From Bacteroidota bacterium (lineage in GTDB: Bacteria; Bacteroidota; Bacteroidia; Chitinophagales; Chitinophagaceae): 64,000 nucleotides of DNA. Position numbers and translations under genes: made by a program. Below are positions 1-7,194 of the stretch, piece after piece. Below the pieces are notes generated by a model. It had not been told where the DNA came from. It worked only from the letters and a program-made list of their open reading frames with translations, and did not search any database. Positions within the stretch are counted from its first letter, which is position 1. Every line of letters begins with the position of its first letter. The stretch is taken from assembly GCA_018268075.1 (NCBI GenBank), contig JAFDXH010000256.1, forward strand, positions 1 through 64,000, written 5' to 3'.

Positions 1-152
1 GGTGAACAGTCTCTGGTTGGATGATCGTTTTGTTGATGGTTTGTTTTTTGTATTTCTGTCTTTGCTTTACTCATAGCCACGGCTCCATCAGCGCAAGGCA
101 TTGTGCTGATCGTCAAAACTATAAAAGCCATTATGAAAGCAAAGATTTTCAT
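1..152 (-). CDS. DUF6660-like small exported protein (3' end beyond window)
   Basis: The reading frame starts at the ATG at 152 and runs off the left edge after about 50 codons. It has a hydrophobic signal-like N-terminus with MPCAD near residue 20. A polar stretch rich in Gln and His follows, with DCSP at the edge. DUF6660 proteins of Bacteroidota have this layout and end in a DxCSPFCxCxCC metal-binding tail; the tail lies outside the window, so the family call is inferred from the visible part. It is the last visible gene of the mercury module, 80 bp after the GDCCVxC gene and on the same strand, so an envelope metal-binding role is plausible. Confidence 0.6.
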   Translation of the reverse strand, partial: MKIFAFIMAFIVLTISTMPCADGAVAMSKAKTEIQKTNHQQNDHPTRDCS

Positions 153-234
153 TGGCTGCGAAGGTAAAGGATGTGATTTGTAAAATGAAAAATTAAATTA
201 AGATGCAGCAGATTTTAATAAAACTTTCCCAAAT

Positions 235-453
235 TTATTTATAGACTACAGGATGACAGGTTTGCATCGAAGGGCATTTTATAGTACCATAACTACAAAA
301 TACGCAACAATCACCTTCCTTCGGTTTTAAAATTGTTTCACAGTTTGTGCATTTATAAAAATATTGACAAGCATCGGTAGGTATCGTTTCCTCTTTTTGA
401 AAACCGCAATTCGGGCAGGTAATTGTTGACTGTAATGTTATTGTATTTTTCAT
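235..453 (-). CDS. GDCCVxC-domain cysteine-rich small protein
   Basis: This 72-residue cytosolic protein has a CPNC pair near residues 13-16, a CTNC pair near 35-38, the signature GDCCVFCSYG near 47-56, and CPSMQTC near the end. These cysteines suggest a small metal-binding fold. GDCCVxC proteins, which in some bacteria carry selenocysteine, are commonly found in Bacteroidota mercury operons beside merT or merTP. Here the gene follows merTP directly, its ATG abutting the merTP stop, so the two are probably translated together. The biochemical role is not established; binding or passing on of Hg(II) or a similar soft metal is an inference from context. Confidence 0.85.
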   Translation of the reverse strand: MKNTITLQSTITCPNCGFQKEETIPTDACQYFYKCTNCETILKPKEGDCCVFCSYGTIKCPSMQTCHPVVYK

Positions 454-1062
454 TTATTTTAATTTTGTTTGAGTAACCTTATATCCGGTTGAATTAATAG
501 CCTTTGTAATTGCAGCAATATTTGTTTTTGAGTTGTCGAACTGGACTATTGCATTTGCATCTTTATAAGAAGCTTCCGACTGTAAAATTCCCTGCAACTT
601 ATTAACTTCATGTTTTACTTCTTCGGTGCAGCCTTCACAAGTCATACCACTGATTTTAAATTCGGCTGATTGAACATTTGATTTTTCAACAAACACTATT
701 TGCTTTTCAGTTTTTGGAAAAAATATTTTTGAATAGTATGGAAAGGCAATCACTACGACAGCAAAAATGGTTATCACCAGGAGAAATCTTTTTGATTGAG
801 TAAACTTTGGTTTCTCATCTTCAGCACAACCACAATCATGAGCAGCTTGTGGTTTTAGTTTCAGATACCATGCAAACGCTAATGCCACAATTGAGAAACC
901 TATTAGGTAAGGCCTTGCAGGTTCTATCCACGAAAAGGTGGCTGCTATACTGCTGGTTCCTGCAAACAAAGCAATAACAGGAGTGATACAACACAAAGAA
1001 GCGGCAAATGCTGAAACAAGACCAGCACTTGTAAATTTGTTAGTTGATTTTTGAGGTGTCAT
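454..1062 (-). CDS. merTP: Mercuric transport protein MerTP (MerT-MerP fusion)
   Basis: This inner-membrane protein is thought to carry Hg(II) from the periplasm into the cell. Residues 14-36 form the first membrane helix and contain the vicinal Cys24-Cys25 pair expected for MerT. A second helix covers about 52-69, a Cys-Gly-Cys sits at 77-79 in the loop, and a third helix spans about 93-110. A C-terminal heavy-metal-associated domain follows with GMTCEGC at 139-145, equivalent to MerP. The start overlaps the stop of the upstream regulator by 4 bp, so the genes are translationally coupled. No MerA with a C-terminal Cys pair is visible in the window; it may lie to the left. Confidence 0.9.
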   Translation of the reverse strand: MTPQKSTNKFTSAGLVSAFAASLCCITPVIALFAGTSSIAATFSWIEPARPYLIGFSIVALAFAWYLKLKPQAAHDCGCAEDEKPKFTQSKRFLLVITIFAVVVIAFPYYSKIFFPKTEKQIVFVEKSNVQSAEFKISGMTCEGCTEEVKHEVNKLQGILQSEASYKDANAIVQFDNSKTNIAAITKAINSTGYKVTQTKLK

Positions 1063-1436
1063 AATGTTTCCAATTTTTGAGTTTGTTGATTAATGTGCTT
1101 AAAGAAAGGCTTTAAAATTTTCAGGTTTTCTTTAGTAAGGGAATAATAAATGGTTTGCCCTTCTTTCCTGGTTTCAACTATGTTACCATCTTTTAATTTC
1201 CTTAGATGTTGTGATACAGCCGGAACACTCATTCCCAAGATGTCGGAAAGGTCGCAGGGGCATAATTCCTTTTCTTCTTCCAATAAATAAAGAATTTTTA
1301 ACCTCGCTTCATTTCCGGCCAAAGACAGAATATTAGATAATTGATTAAAAGACTTTTGAGCAATTTTCAGAATAGCTTTACAATTTTTTATTTGTTCCTC
1401 ATCGGCAAATAGCCTGATGCAAGTATTATTGTCCAT
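1059..1436 (-). CDS. ArsR/SmtB-family metalloregulator of the mer module (CadC-like)
   Basis: This is a 125-residue winged-helix repressor of the ArsR/SmtB family. ELCPCDL at 57-63 is the metal-sensing helix motif, comparable to ELCVCDL of ArsR and CadC. Additional N-terminal cysteines (Cys6, Cys19) resemble the N-terminal thiols of CadC. The recognition helix is about 69-83, followed by the beta-wing at about 84-105. It heads the mercury operon where other phyla use MerR. A long perfect inverted repeat lies over the promoter just upstream (1459-1482), so autorepression relieved by metal is likely. Whether it senses Hg, Cd, Pb or As cannot be told from sequence. Confidence 0.88.
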   Translation of the reverse strand: MDNNTCIRLFADEEQIKNCKAILKIAQKSFNQLSNILSLAGNEARLKILYLLEEEKELCPCDLSDILGMSVPAVSQHLRKLKDGNIVETRKEGQTIYYSLTKENLKILKPFFKHINQQTQKLETL

Positions 1437-1440
1437 GTGG

Positions 1441-1471
1441 CAAAGTTAACAGAAATAATTATTTAAGCAAA
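1441..1471 (-). promoter_or_regulatory. Promoter of the mer operon (Bacteroidota -33/-7 type)
   Basis: On the minus strand a -7 box TAACTTTG (1441-1448) is preceded by TTTG (1468-1471) with a 19-bp spacer, a good match to the Bacteroidota consensus TTTG/TAnnTTTG. The start codon at 1436 follows the -7 box closely, so the transcript leader would be very short. Confidence 0.75.
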
Positions 1472-1482
1472 TGCTTAAATAA
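1459..1482. promoter_or_regulatory. ArsR/SmtB-type operator (10-4-10 perfect inverted repeat)
   Basis: Two 10-bp arms, TTATTTAAGC and GCTTAAATAA, are perfect reverse complements separated by 4 bp. The centre coincides with the -33 element of the mer promoter, so a bound repressor would block RNA polymerase. The AT-rich arms with AAGC/GCTT next to the centre resemble known SmtB/CadC operators. Confidence 0.8.
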
Positions 1483-1687
1483 GGTTATTTAGTTGTATGG
1501 GCATTTCTCTGCCTTTTACCAAGGAGCAGATCCTGTTATTTCTTTACCTCAACAATTTCATTAGAAATAAGTGTTTCTCAACCTTCAGAACAGATTATTA
1601 GAGAAATTACAGCAGTACAGAGCTAATCATTATTCAGTGTTAAGTAAATTGAAAGTAACAGCCTCCTTTTTTAGAAACGACATTACT

Positions 1688-3028
1688 TTATATCATATAA
1701 ACAATATCAGAAGCATTGGTTGGATAAGAGAAAATTGTTTTTTTCAATTGGCTTGCTTTTAGATCAGCATTCATGGCTACCGCAAAAATATTTATGGTTT
1801 CTTCAGCATTATTTCCTAAAAGATGAGCGCCTAATATCCGGTCGGTTTTGTTATCAATCAAAACTTTAAAAGCGGTAATTGGTTCGTTCAAACGCTTTGA
1901 AGCAAACCAGCCGGTGGTTTCTTCATAATTTACTTTATAATTTAATTTTTGAATTTTAGCCGCATCTTCTGTCAAACCCACTGAGGCGAGAGGCGGAAGA
2001 GAGAATACATTGGAAGGGATGTAACCATAATCAATCTTCAAATGATTGCCTTTTAATAAATTACTGGCAAGTACAATCGCTTCTTTTCCGCCAACAGGCG
2101 TTAATGGGAGACCTTTATCATTTGCATCGCCACAAGCATAAAAATCAGGATTAGAAACACTTTGCATATACTCATTTACTTCTACTCCCTTTTTGCCAAC
2201 AGAAACATTTACTTTCTCTAAACTTAAATCATCTATATCCGCAGTTCTTCCTGCAGAATGCACTGCAAGCTGCGTGGAAAATGTTTTTTCTTTTCCTTCC
2301 TGTTCGGCATGAATTAAAAGGCGGCCATTTTCTTTAGATATTCCTTTTACGTTGGTTTTTAAAATGATCTTAATACCTGCCGCTTCGCTTGCTTTCAGTA
2401 AAAGTTTAACCAGATCGGCATCAAAGTTCTCCAATGGACCTTCGCCTCTATGAACAATGGTTGCTTTTACTCCAAAGCTGGAAACAATGTGGGCAAATTC
2501 AAAAGCGATATAACCGCCACCCACAAATAAAATTTCATCCGGCAATTCTTGCAGTTCTAAAAATGCGGTGCTGTCAATTAATAATTCTTCTCCAGGTATA
2601 GAAAGCTTTCGTGGTCTAGCGCCGTTTGCAATAACAAATTTTTCCGCATGTAAAATATCTTCATTTATTTGGAGTGTATTCTCTGAAATAAAATGTGCCC
2701 TGCCATGATAAGTGGTAACGCCGGTGCTTTTTAATGCATTTTCTCTTTTACCTGGTATCGGTTCTGTAAAGGTTTTTTTGAATTTCATCAAACCCTTCCA
2801 TGAAGCTGTGGCAGGAGTGGACAAGCCTTTTCCTTGCAATTGTTTATTCAGTGCTAAAATATGAGCTATGCCTACCAGTACTTTTTTAGGATCGCATCCT
2901 CTTAAAGCGCAGGTTCCTCCATAAGGAAGGGAATCTATGATGGCTGTTTTTTTGCCTGCTTTAGCACAACGTTTCGCAACTAAACTACCCGACCCTGTTC
3001 CAATTACAATCACATCAAATTTTTCCAT
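1688..3028 (-). CDS. FAD/NAD(P)-dependent pyridine nucleotide-disulfide oxidoreductase (MerA/glutathione-reductase-like)
   Basis: This 446-residue flavoprotein has an FAD-binding GTGSGS at 10-15 and a redox-active disulfide at Cys40 and Cys45 in GGTCALRGCDPKK. A second nucleotide-binding glycine motif (GGGYIAFEFA) lies near 195-210, and the FAD motif CGDAND near 295-300. It resembles mercuric and glutathione reductases. However, it has no N-terminal HMA domain and no C-terminal vicinal cysteines, and the usual C-terminal active-site His is replaced (it reads SYPTNASD where HPTxxE is expected). A true MerA function is therefore doubtful. It is the last gene of the copper cluster and may act on thiols or metals. 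Confidence 0.8.
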   Translation of the reverse strand: MEKFDVIVIGTGSGSLVAKRCAKAGKKTAIIDSLPYGGTCALRGCDPKKVLVGIAHILALNKQLQGKGLSTPATASWKGLMKFKKTFTEPIPGKRENALKSTGVTTYHGRAHFISENTLQINEDILHAEKFVIANGARPRKLSIPGEELLIDSTAFLELQELPDEILFVGGGYIAFEFAHIVSSFGVKATIVHRGEGPLENFDADLVKLLLKASEAAGIKIILKTNVKGISKENGRLLIHAEQEGKEKTFSTQLAVHSAGRTADIDDLSLEKVNVSVGKKGVEVNEYMQSVSNPDFYACGDANDKGLPLTPVGGKEAIVLASNLLKGNHLKIDYGYIPSNVFSLPPLASVGLTEDAAKIQKLNYKVNYEETTGWFASKRLNEPITAFKVLIDNKTDRILGAHLLGNNAEETINIFAVAMNADLKASQLKKTIFSYPTNASDIVYMI

Positions 3029-3103
3029 TGGTATTGATTTTAATTTTTGTAAAATAGCCTTTATTCCTTCGGCTAATGTGAGATATAAATGCGATTTTTT
3101 ATT

Positions 3104-3304
3104 TCAATACGTTTTAAACCGCAATTGCCGCTCTACTTCCGCCATGGCTATTACAGAAAAAGTAACTACTAAAGCGCCAAGGGTAGTAAAGTTGTTGGCG
3201 GCAGAAGCCGTTATTTCAAAATTACCCGAATAAAACATCCGCCACAAACCGATTAGGGTTGATATAATCAAATTCCATGGATTACCTCGTATTTTATATT
3301 CATT
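3104..3304 (-). pseudogene. Small membrane protein downstream of the P-type ATPase, probably frameshifted
   Basis: An ATG overlaps the ATPase stop (TAATG) but its frame closes after 11 codons. A second frame, shifted by one base within a run of four A, is open from there to the stop at 3104. It encodes a hydrophobic protein with segments ISTLIGLWRMFYSG and TLGALVVTFSVIAMAE and a charged tail ending RLQ-like in RQLRFKTY. Adding one A to the run would give an intact protein of about 65 residues translationally coupled to the ATPase. Without it, the longest ATG-started product is about 43 residues from an internal Met. The family is not recognised; decay and sequencing error are both possible. 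Confidence 0.45.
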
Positions 3305-5381
3305 ACTGTTTTATTTTCAACATACTTGCATTTATCGCCACCACAATGGTACTGACACTCATCAATGCTGCACCTGCTGCAGGGCTTAATAATATTCCAT
3401 AGTTATACAAAACTCCTGCTGCTAATGGCAAAGCAATAACGTTGTAACCTGTTGCCCACATTAAATTTTGAACCATTTTTCGATAGGTTGCTTTGCCGAA
3501 TAAAATGAGGTTTACAATATCTTTTGGATTGCTGTTTACCAATATGATTCCGGCAGTTTCTGCGGCAATATCACTTCCGCTTCCAACCGCTATGCCAATA
3601 TCTGCTTGTGCTAATGCAGGGGCATCATTTACTCCATCGCCGGTCATAGCAACGTATTCTCCATTACTTTGTAAGTCTTTTATTTTTTCTAATTTCTGGT
3701 GAGGTAATACTTCCGCGATAAAGCTATCCATGCCTAAAGTTTTGCTCACGGTTTGGGCAACATTTTTATTGTCGCCGGTAAGCAAAATAGATTTGATGTT
3801 GTTCTTTTTTAGTTCCTGAATTGCTTCCAGGGATTCAGGGCGTATTTCATCTGATAAAGCGATGTAGCCTGCCAATGTATTGTCTATGATTACAAACACA
3901 ATGGTTTCAGCAGCATCTGCTTTAAAATTTTCTGGCAATGGAATATTATTTTCTTTCAAAAATCCGGGGCTTACTACTTTTACTTTTTTGCCTTCCACAA
4001 TTGCTTCCACACCTTTGCCGGTTATGGCATTAAAACTTTCCGTTGCCGGAACCTGGATTTTTAAATCTTTTACTTTTTGTAAAATCCCTGTAGCAATCGG
4101 ATGTTCAGAGTTTTGCTCCAATGCCGAAGCAATGCGAATCAATTCATTCTCTGATAAGCCATTTTGTAGAGAAGCCACTTTTGAGACTTCAAATTTTCCG
4201 ATGGTTAATGTGCCGGTTTTATCAAAAACCAATGTGGTTATTTTTCTGCTGTTTTCAAAAGCAGTTCTGTTTTTTATCAGCAAACCGTTCTTTGCGGATA
4301 AAGCGGTTGATTTGGCAACTACTAATGGTACTGCCAATCCCAAAGCATGAGGACAACAAATTACTATCACGGTTACCATGCGCTCCATGGCAAACGCCAA
4401 AGTTTTTCCATCTACATACCAATAAATAAAAGTGGCTACGCCTGCAAGAATAGCAATGCCTGTAAGCCATTGCGCTGCTTTATCCGCTAATAATTGAGTA
4501 TTGGATTTTGAATCCTGTGCATCCTTAACCAATTTAACTACTTGCGATAGATACGAATCTTTCGCACCATGAGCCACTCTTATTTTTAATGAACCGTTTC
4601 CATTTATTGAACCTGCGATTAGGTTATCGCCTTTTGATTTTTTCACGGGCCTTGATTCCCCGGTAAGCATACTTTCATTCAGATAGCTTTCTCCCTCTTC
4701 GATGATGCCATCAGCGGCTACTTTTTCGCCGGGTTTGATGAGAATGATATCATTTTCTTTGAGCGTTTCAGTTTTTACTTCGGTAATATCATTTCCTTTT
4801 ACGAGATGAGCATCAGCGGGCATCAATTGCACCAACAATTCTAATTCTTTTGACGCGCCTGCTACAGATTTCATTTCTATCCAATGCCCTAAAAGCATGA
4901 TAAGGATTAATGTGGCGAGTTCCCAAAAGAAATCCATTCCTTCTAATCCAAATACAGTTGCTGAACTATAAATATACGCTACGGAAATAGCGAACCCAAT
5001 CAGCGTCATCATACCGGGATTCCAGGATTTCATTTCCTGGTACCAGCCTTTTAAAAATGGCCATCCGCCATATAAATAAACAAAAGTTGACAGTGCAAAT
5101 AAAATATATCCCGAACCGGTAAACTTCCAGTCAACACCCAGCCAATGCTGAATCATAGGCGATAGCAACAAAATTGGAATGGTCAGGATCAGTGTGATAA
5201 AAAATCTCTTTTTAAAATCATTGATCATCATTGCGTGATGGTCGTGGCCTTCCATTCCCATAGATGGATTTCCATCGTGATGCATAGAACTGTGATCCAT
5301 TTTACTATGGTCCATTTTACTGCGATCGATTTTAGAATCTGATGTGGTTTCGTGGCTTGAATGATTCTGATGACCTTCCAT
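3303..5381 (-). CDS. copB: Copper-translocating P1B-type ATPase, CPH (CopB-like) type
   Basis: This inner-membrane cation pump exports copper using ATP. The first 50 residues are rich in His and Met and replace the usual CxxC HMA domains. Visible motifs are TGES (240-243), the membrane metal site CPH (343-345), the phosphorylated Asp in DKTGTLT (387-393), SEHP near 426 and GDGVNDAP near 590. CPH in place of CPC, with a His-rich N-terminus, is characteristic of the P1B-3/CopB subgroup, proposed to prefer Cu(II) or Ag over Cu(I). Length (692) is normal. It lies 28 bp downstream of lgt in the copper cluster. Many annotations would call it CopA. Confidence 0.93.
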   Translation of the reverse strand: MEGHQNHSSHETTSDSKIDRSKMDHSKMDHSSMHHDGNPSMGMEGHDHHAMMINDFKKRFFITLILTIPILLLSPMIQHWLGVDWKFTGSGYILFALSTFVYLYGGWPFLKGWYQEMKSWNPGMMTLIGFAISVAYIYSSATVFGLEGMDFFWELATLILIMLLGHWIEMKSVAGASKELELLVQLMPADAHLVKGNDITEVKTETLKENDIILIKPGEKVAADGIIEEGESYLNESMLTGESRPVKKSKGDNLIAGSINGNGSLKIRVAHGAKDSYLSQVVKLVKDAQDSKSNTQLLADKAAQWLTGIAILAGVATFIYWYVDGKTLAFAMERMVTVIVICCPHALGLAVPLVVAKSTALSAKNGLLIKNRTAFENSRKITTLVFDKTGTLTIGKFEVSKVASLQNGLSENELIRIASALEQNSEHPIATGILQKVKDLKIQVPATESFNAITGKGVEAIVEGKKVKVVSPGFLKENNIPLPENFKADAAETIVFVIIDNTLAGYIALSDEIRPESLEAIQELKKNNIKSILLTGDNKNVAQTVSKTLGMDSFIAEVLPHQKLEKIKDLQSNGEYVAMTGDGVNDAPALAQADIGIAVGSGSDIAAETAGIILVNSNPKDIVNLILFGKATYRKMVQNLMWATGYNVIALPLAAGVLYNYGILLSPAAGAALMSVSTIVVAINASMLKIKQ

Positions 5382-5409
5382 AATAAGTTTAATTTAATTT
5401 TTGAAGATT

Positions 5410-6231
5410 TTATTTAATTTTTGAAGTTGGTCTTCTGGAAACAAAATACAACCCAACCAAAATAAAAGGAATGCTTAAAATTTGCCCCATATTAATTGGT
5501 AATGCATTTTCAAATACTTCCTGATTTTCTTTTAAAAATTCTATGAGGAAACGAACAGAAAAAACAAGTATCAGAAACAGTCCAAATAAAGAACCTTTTT
5601 TTAAATGTATCCCTCTTTTTTTATAAATATTCCACAATAGAAAAAAGATGATGAGATAGCAGATTGCCTCGTAAAGTTGTGCAGGATGGCGCGGAATAAA
5701 ATCAACTCTTTCAAAAATAAATGCCCAGAAAACATTCGTTTGCTTACCAATTATCTCCGAATTAAAAAGGTTTCCAATTCTTATAAAAAAACCCGAAAGA
5801 GCAACAACAATTACCAACCTGTCTATCACCCACAAAAATGGTTGTTTGTATTTTTTACAATACCAGCCTAATGCTATAAGTATTCCTATGGCTCCGCCAT
5901 GACTTGCCAAACCCTGATAACCGGTCCACTCAAAATTTCCCTTGTTGATACTAAACGGTAATACGATTTCCAGAAGATGATGTTTATAATATCCGAATTC
6001 ATAAAAGAAAACCTGTCCTAATCTTGCGCCAATCAATGTTCCAAGTATAATAAAAATGGATAGTTTGTCTAAGAGATGAACTGATACATTCTCGTGCTTA
6101 TATATTTTTGACAATACCAGGTAACTAAATAAAAATGCGGCTGCAAACATTAATGAATAGTACCTGATTCAAAACCCTCCGATGCGGAAGATTTCAGGAT
6201 TGATATTCCATTTGATATAAAGAAGCTGCAT
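5410..6231 (-). pseudogene. lgt: Prolipoprotein diacylglyceryl transferase Lgt with an in-frame UGA stop near the N-terminus
   Basis: Lgt transfers diacylglycerol to the lipobox Cys of prelipoproteins in the inner membrane. From the ATG at 6150 there are 246 residues with HGG (84-86), RIGN (124-127) and HPAQLYE (155-161), all typical. The same frame continues upstream to an ATG at 6231, which lies 10 bp after the DUF305 stop. It encodes the expected Lgt beginning (NPEIFRIGGF then IRYYSL), but a TGA at 6169-6171 interrupts it where Ser normally stands. Full length would be 273 residues. Either the gene is inactivated, it starts at the internal Met without the first segment, or the base is an error. 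A second lgt in metal islands could serve their many lipoproteins. Confidence 0.85.
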
Positions 6232-6241
6232 AACTCTCCGG

Positions 6242-6742
6242 CTATTTTTTTAATCTTTTCAATATCGCTTTCATCTCTGCAATTTCCTGTTGCTGACTTG
6301 AAATAATTTCTTGCTGTAGTTTCATAATTTCCGGGTCTTGGGTTTTTGATTGTTCGCTCATCAGGATGGCTGCCGCGTGATGTGGAATCATTCCTCTTAG
6401 AAATTGCCTGTCGGTAACGCCTGTTTGATATTGTATTAATAAAAAGAAGGCAATTAAAGCAGCAGAACTTATAGAAATAAGAACAGTGTTTAGCTTTTTA
6501 TTCATATACATTTTGCCCATTAATCCCAGCTCAATAATCATCATCGGCATAGTCATTAAAGCAGCCATATAAAACTGATTGATATTTGGATAAACATTTT
6601 TAATGCTGTTTACCATAGAATACATCAAAATGTACATTGAAATAAAAGACAGTACCAGCATTATAAATAATTTTTTATAAGCGTTGCCGTCTCTCTCTTT
6701 ACGCTTCATGCCGTTCATGTTTTTTTCATGATTATTTTCCAT
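6242..6742 (-). CDS. DUF305 membrane-anchored protein
   Basis: This 166-residue protein starts with a Lys/Asn/His-rich cytosolic stretch. Three hydrophobic segments follow at about 25-47, 57-75 and 87-105. The C-terminal part carries the DUF305 signature MIPHHAAAILM (about 128-138) and ends in a Gln/Glu/Lys-rich helix (SSQQQEIAEMKAILKRLKK). DUF305 domains are periplasmic helical bundles whose paired His residues are thought to bind metal, and they recur in copper-resistance clusters. It lies between the copper-storage protein and lgt in the same transcription unit. The exact function is unknown. Confidence 0.85.
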   Translation of the reverse strand: MENNHEKNMNGMKRKERDGNAYKKLFIMLVLSFISMYILMYSMVNSIKNVYPNINQFYMAALMTMPMMIIELGLMGKMYMNKKLNTVLISISSAALIAFFLLIQYQTGVTDRQFLRGMIPHHAAAILMSEQSKTQDPEIMKLQQEIISSQQQEIAEMKAILKRLKK

Positions 6743-6811
6743 AATTGTTTTTTGAAAAATGAATAAAAAGAAAGAAGGCAGGCGAAAAATACATGCCTTC
6801 TTTTAAAATAA

Positions 6812-7141
6812 TCAAGCCATTGCCCTGCATTCATCAGCACATTGTTTACAGGCTTCTGCACACTCTTTACAATGTTCTGTCTGATGCTTAGAGCATTCAG
6901 TGCCGCATGAATCACAAATGTCAGCGCAAAGACGGCAAATGTCTTTGGCTTTTTCACTGCCAAGGCTCATTAGTTGTGCTGATGCATAACAGATTGCAGC
7001 GCATTCCATGTCTAACTGAATACATTTTGCCATCATTTTTACATCTTCTTCCTGCAGGCAGGCAGATGCACAATGATTACAGATTGCTGCACATTTTAAA
7101 CATGCCTCAATACAATTTTTGTACGTGTGATAACCGGTCAT
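6812..7141 (-). CDS. Four-helix-bundle cysteine-rich copper-storage protein (Csp-like, DUF326)
   Basis: This 109-residue protein has about 20 cysteines arranged mostly as CxxC or CxxxC along predicted helices (for example CLKCAAICNHCASAC near 14-28 and CRLCADICDSCGTEC near 70-84). This pattern fits the Csp family, in which a four-helix bundle packs Cu(I) ions in a thiol-lined core. There is no signal peptide, so it resembles cytosolic Csp3 rather than the exported Csp1. It follows the multicopper oxidase gene and probably buffers cytosolic copper. The assignment rests on the cysteine pattern and context. Confidence 0.9.
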   Translation of the reverse strand: MTGYHTYKNCIEACLKCAAICNHCASACLQEEDVKMMAKCIQLDMECAAICYASAQLMSLGSEKAKDICRLCADICDSCGTECSKHQTEHCKECAEACKQCADECRAMA

Positions 7142-7194
7142 AATTATTAATTTTTATGTGAAGAAATAAATTGATTACTTAGTATTTATTCTAT

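Noticed and set aside
1571-1762. Plus-strand 63-residue frame before the oxidoreductase
   Set aside because: It overlaps the oxidoreductase end on the other strand and has no protein-like features.
1688-3028. Calling the disulfide oxidoreductase MerA
   Set aside because: No HMA domain, no C-terminal vicinal cysteines and an altered active-site end, despite nearby mer genes.
5410-6231. UGA as selenocysteine or reassigned codon in lgt
   Set aside because: Ser is expected at the position, no SECIS-like hairpin was seen, and UGA ends other genes in the window.
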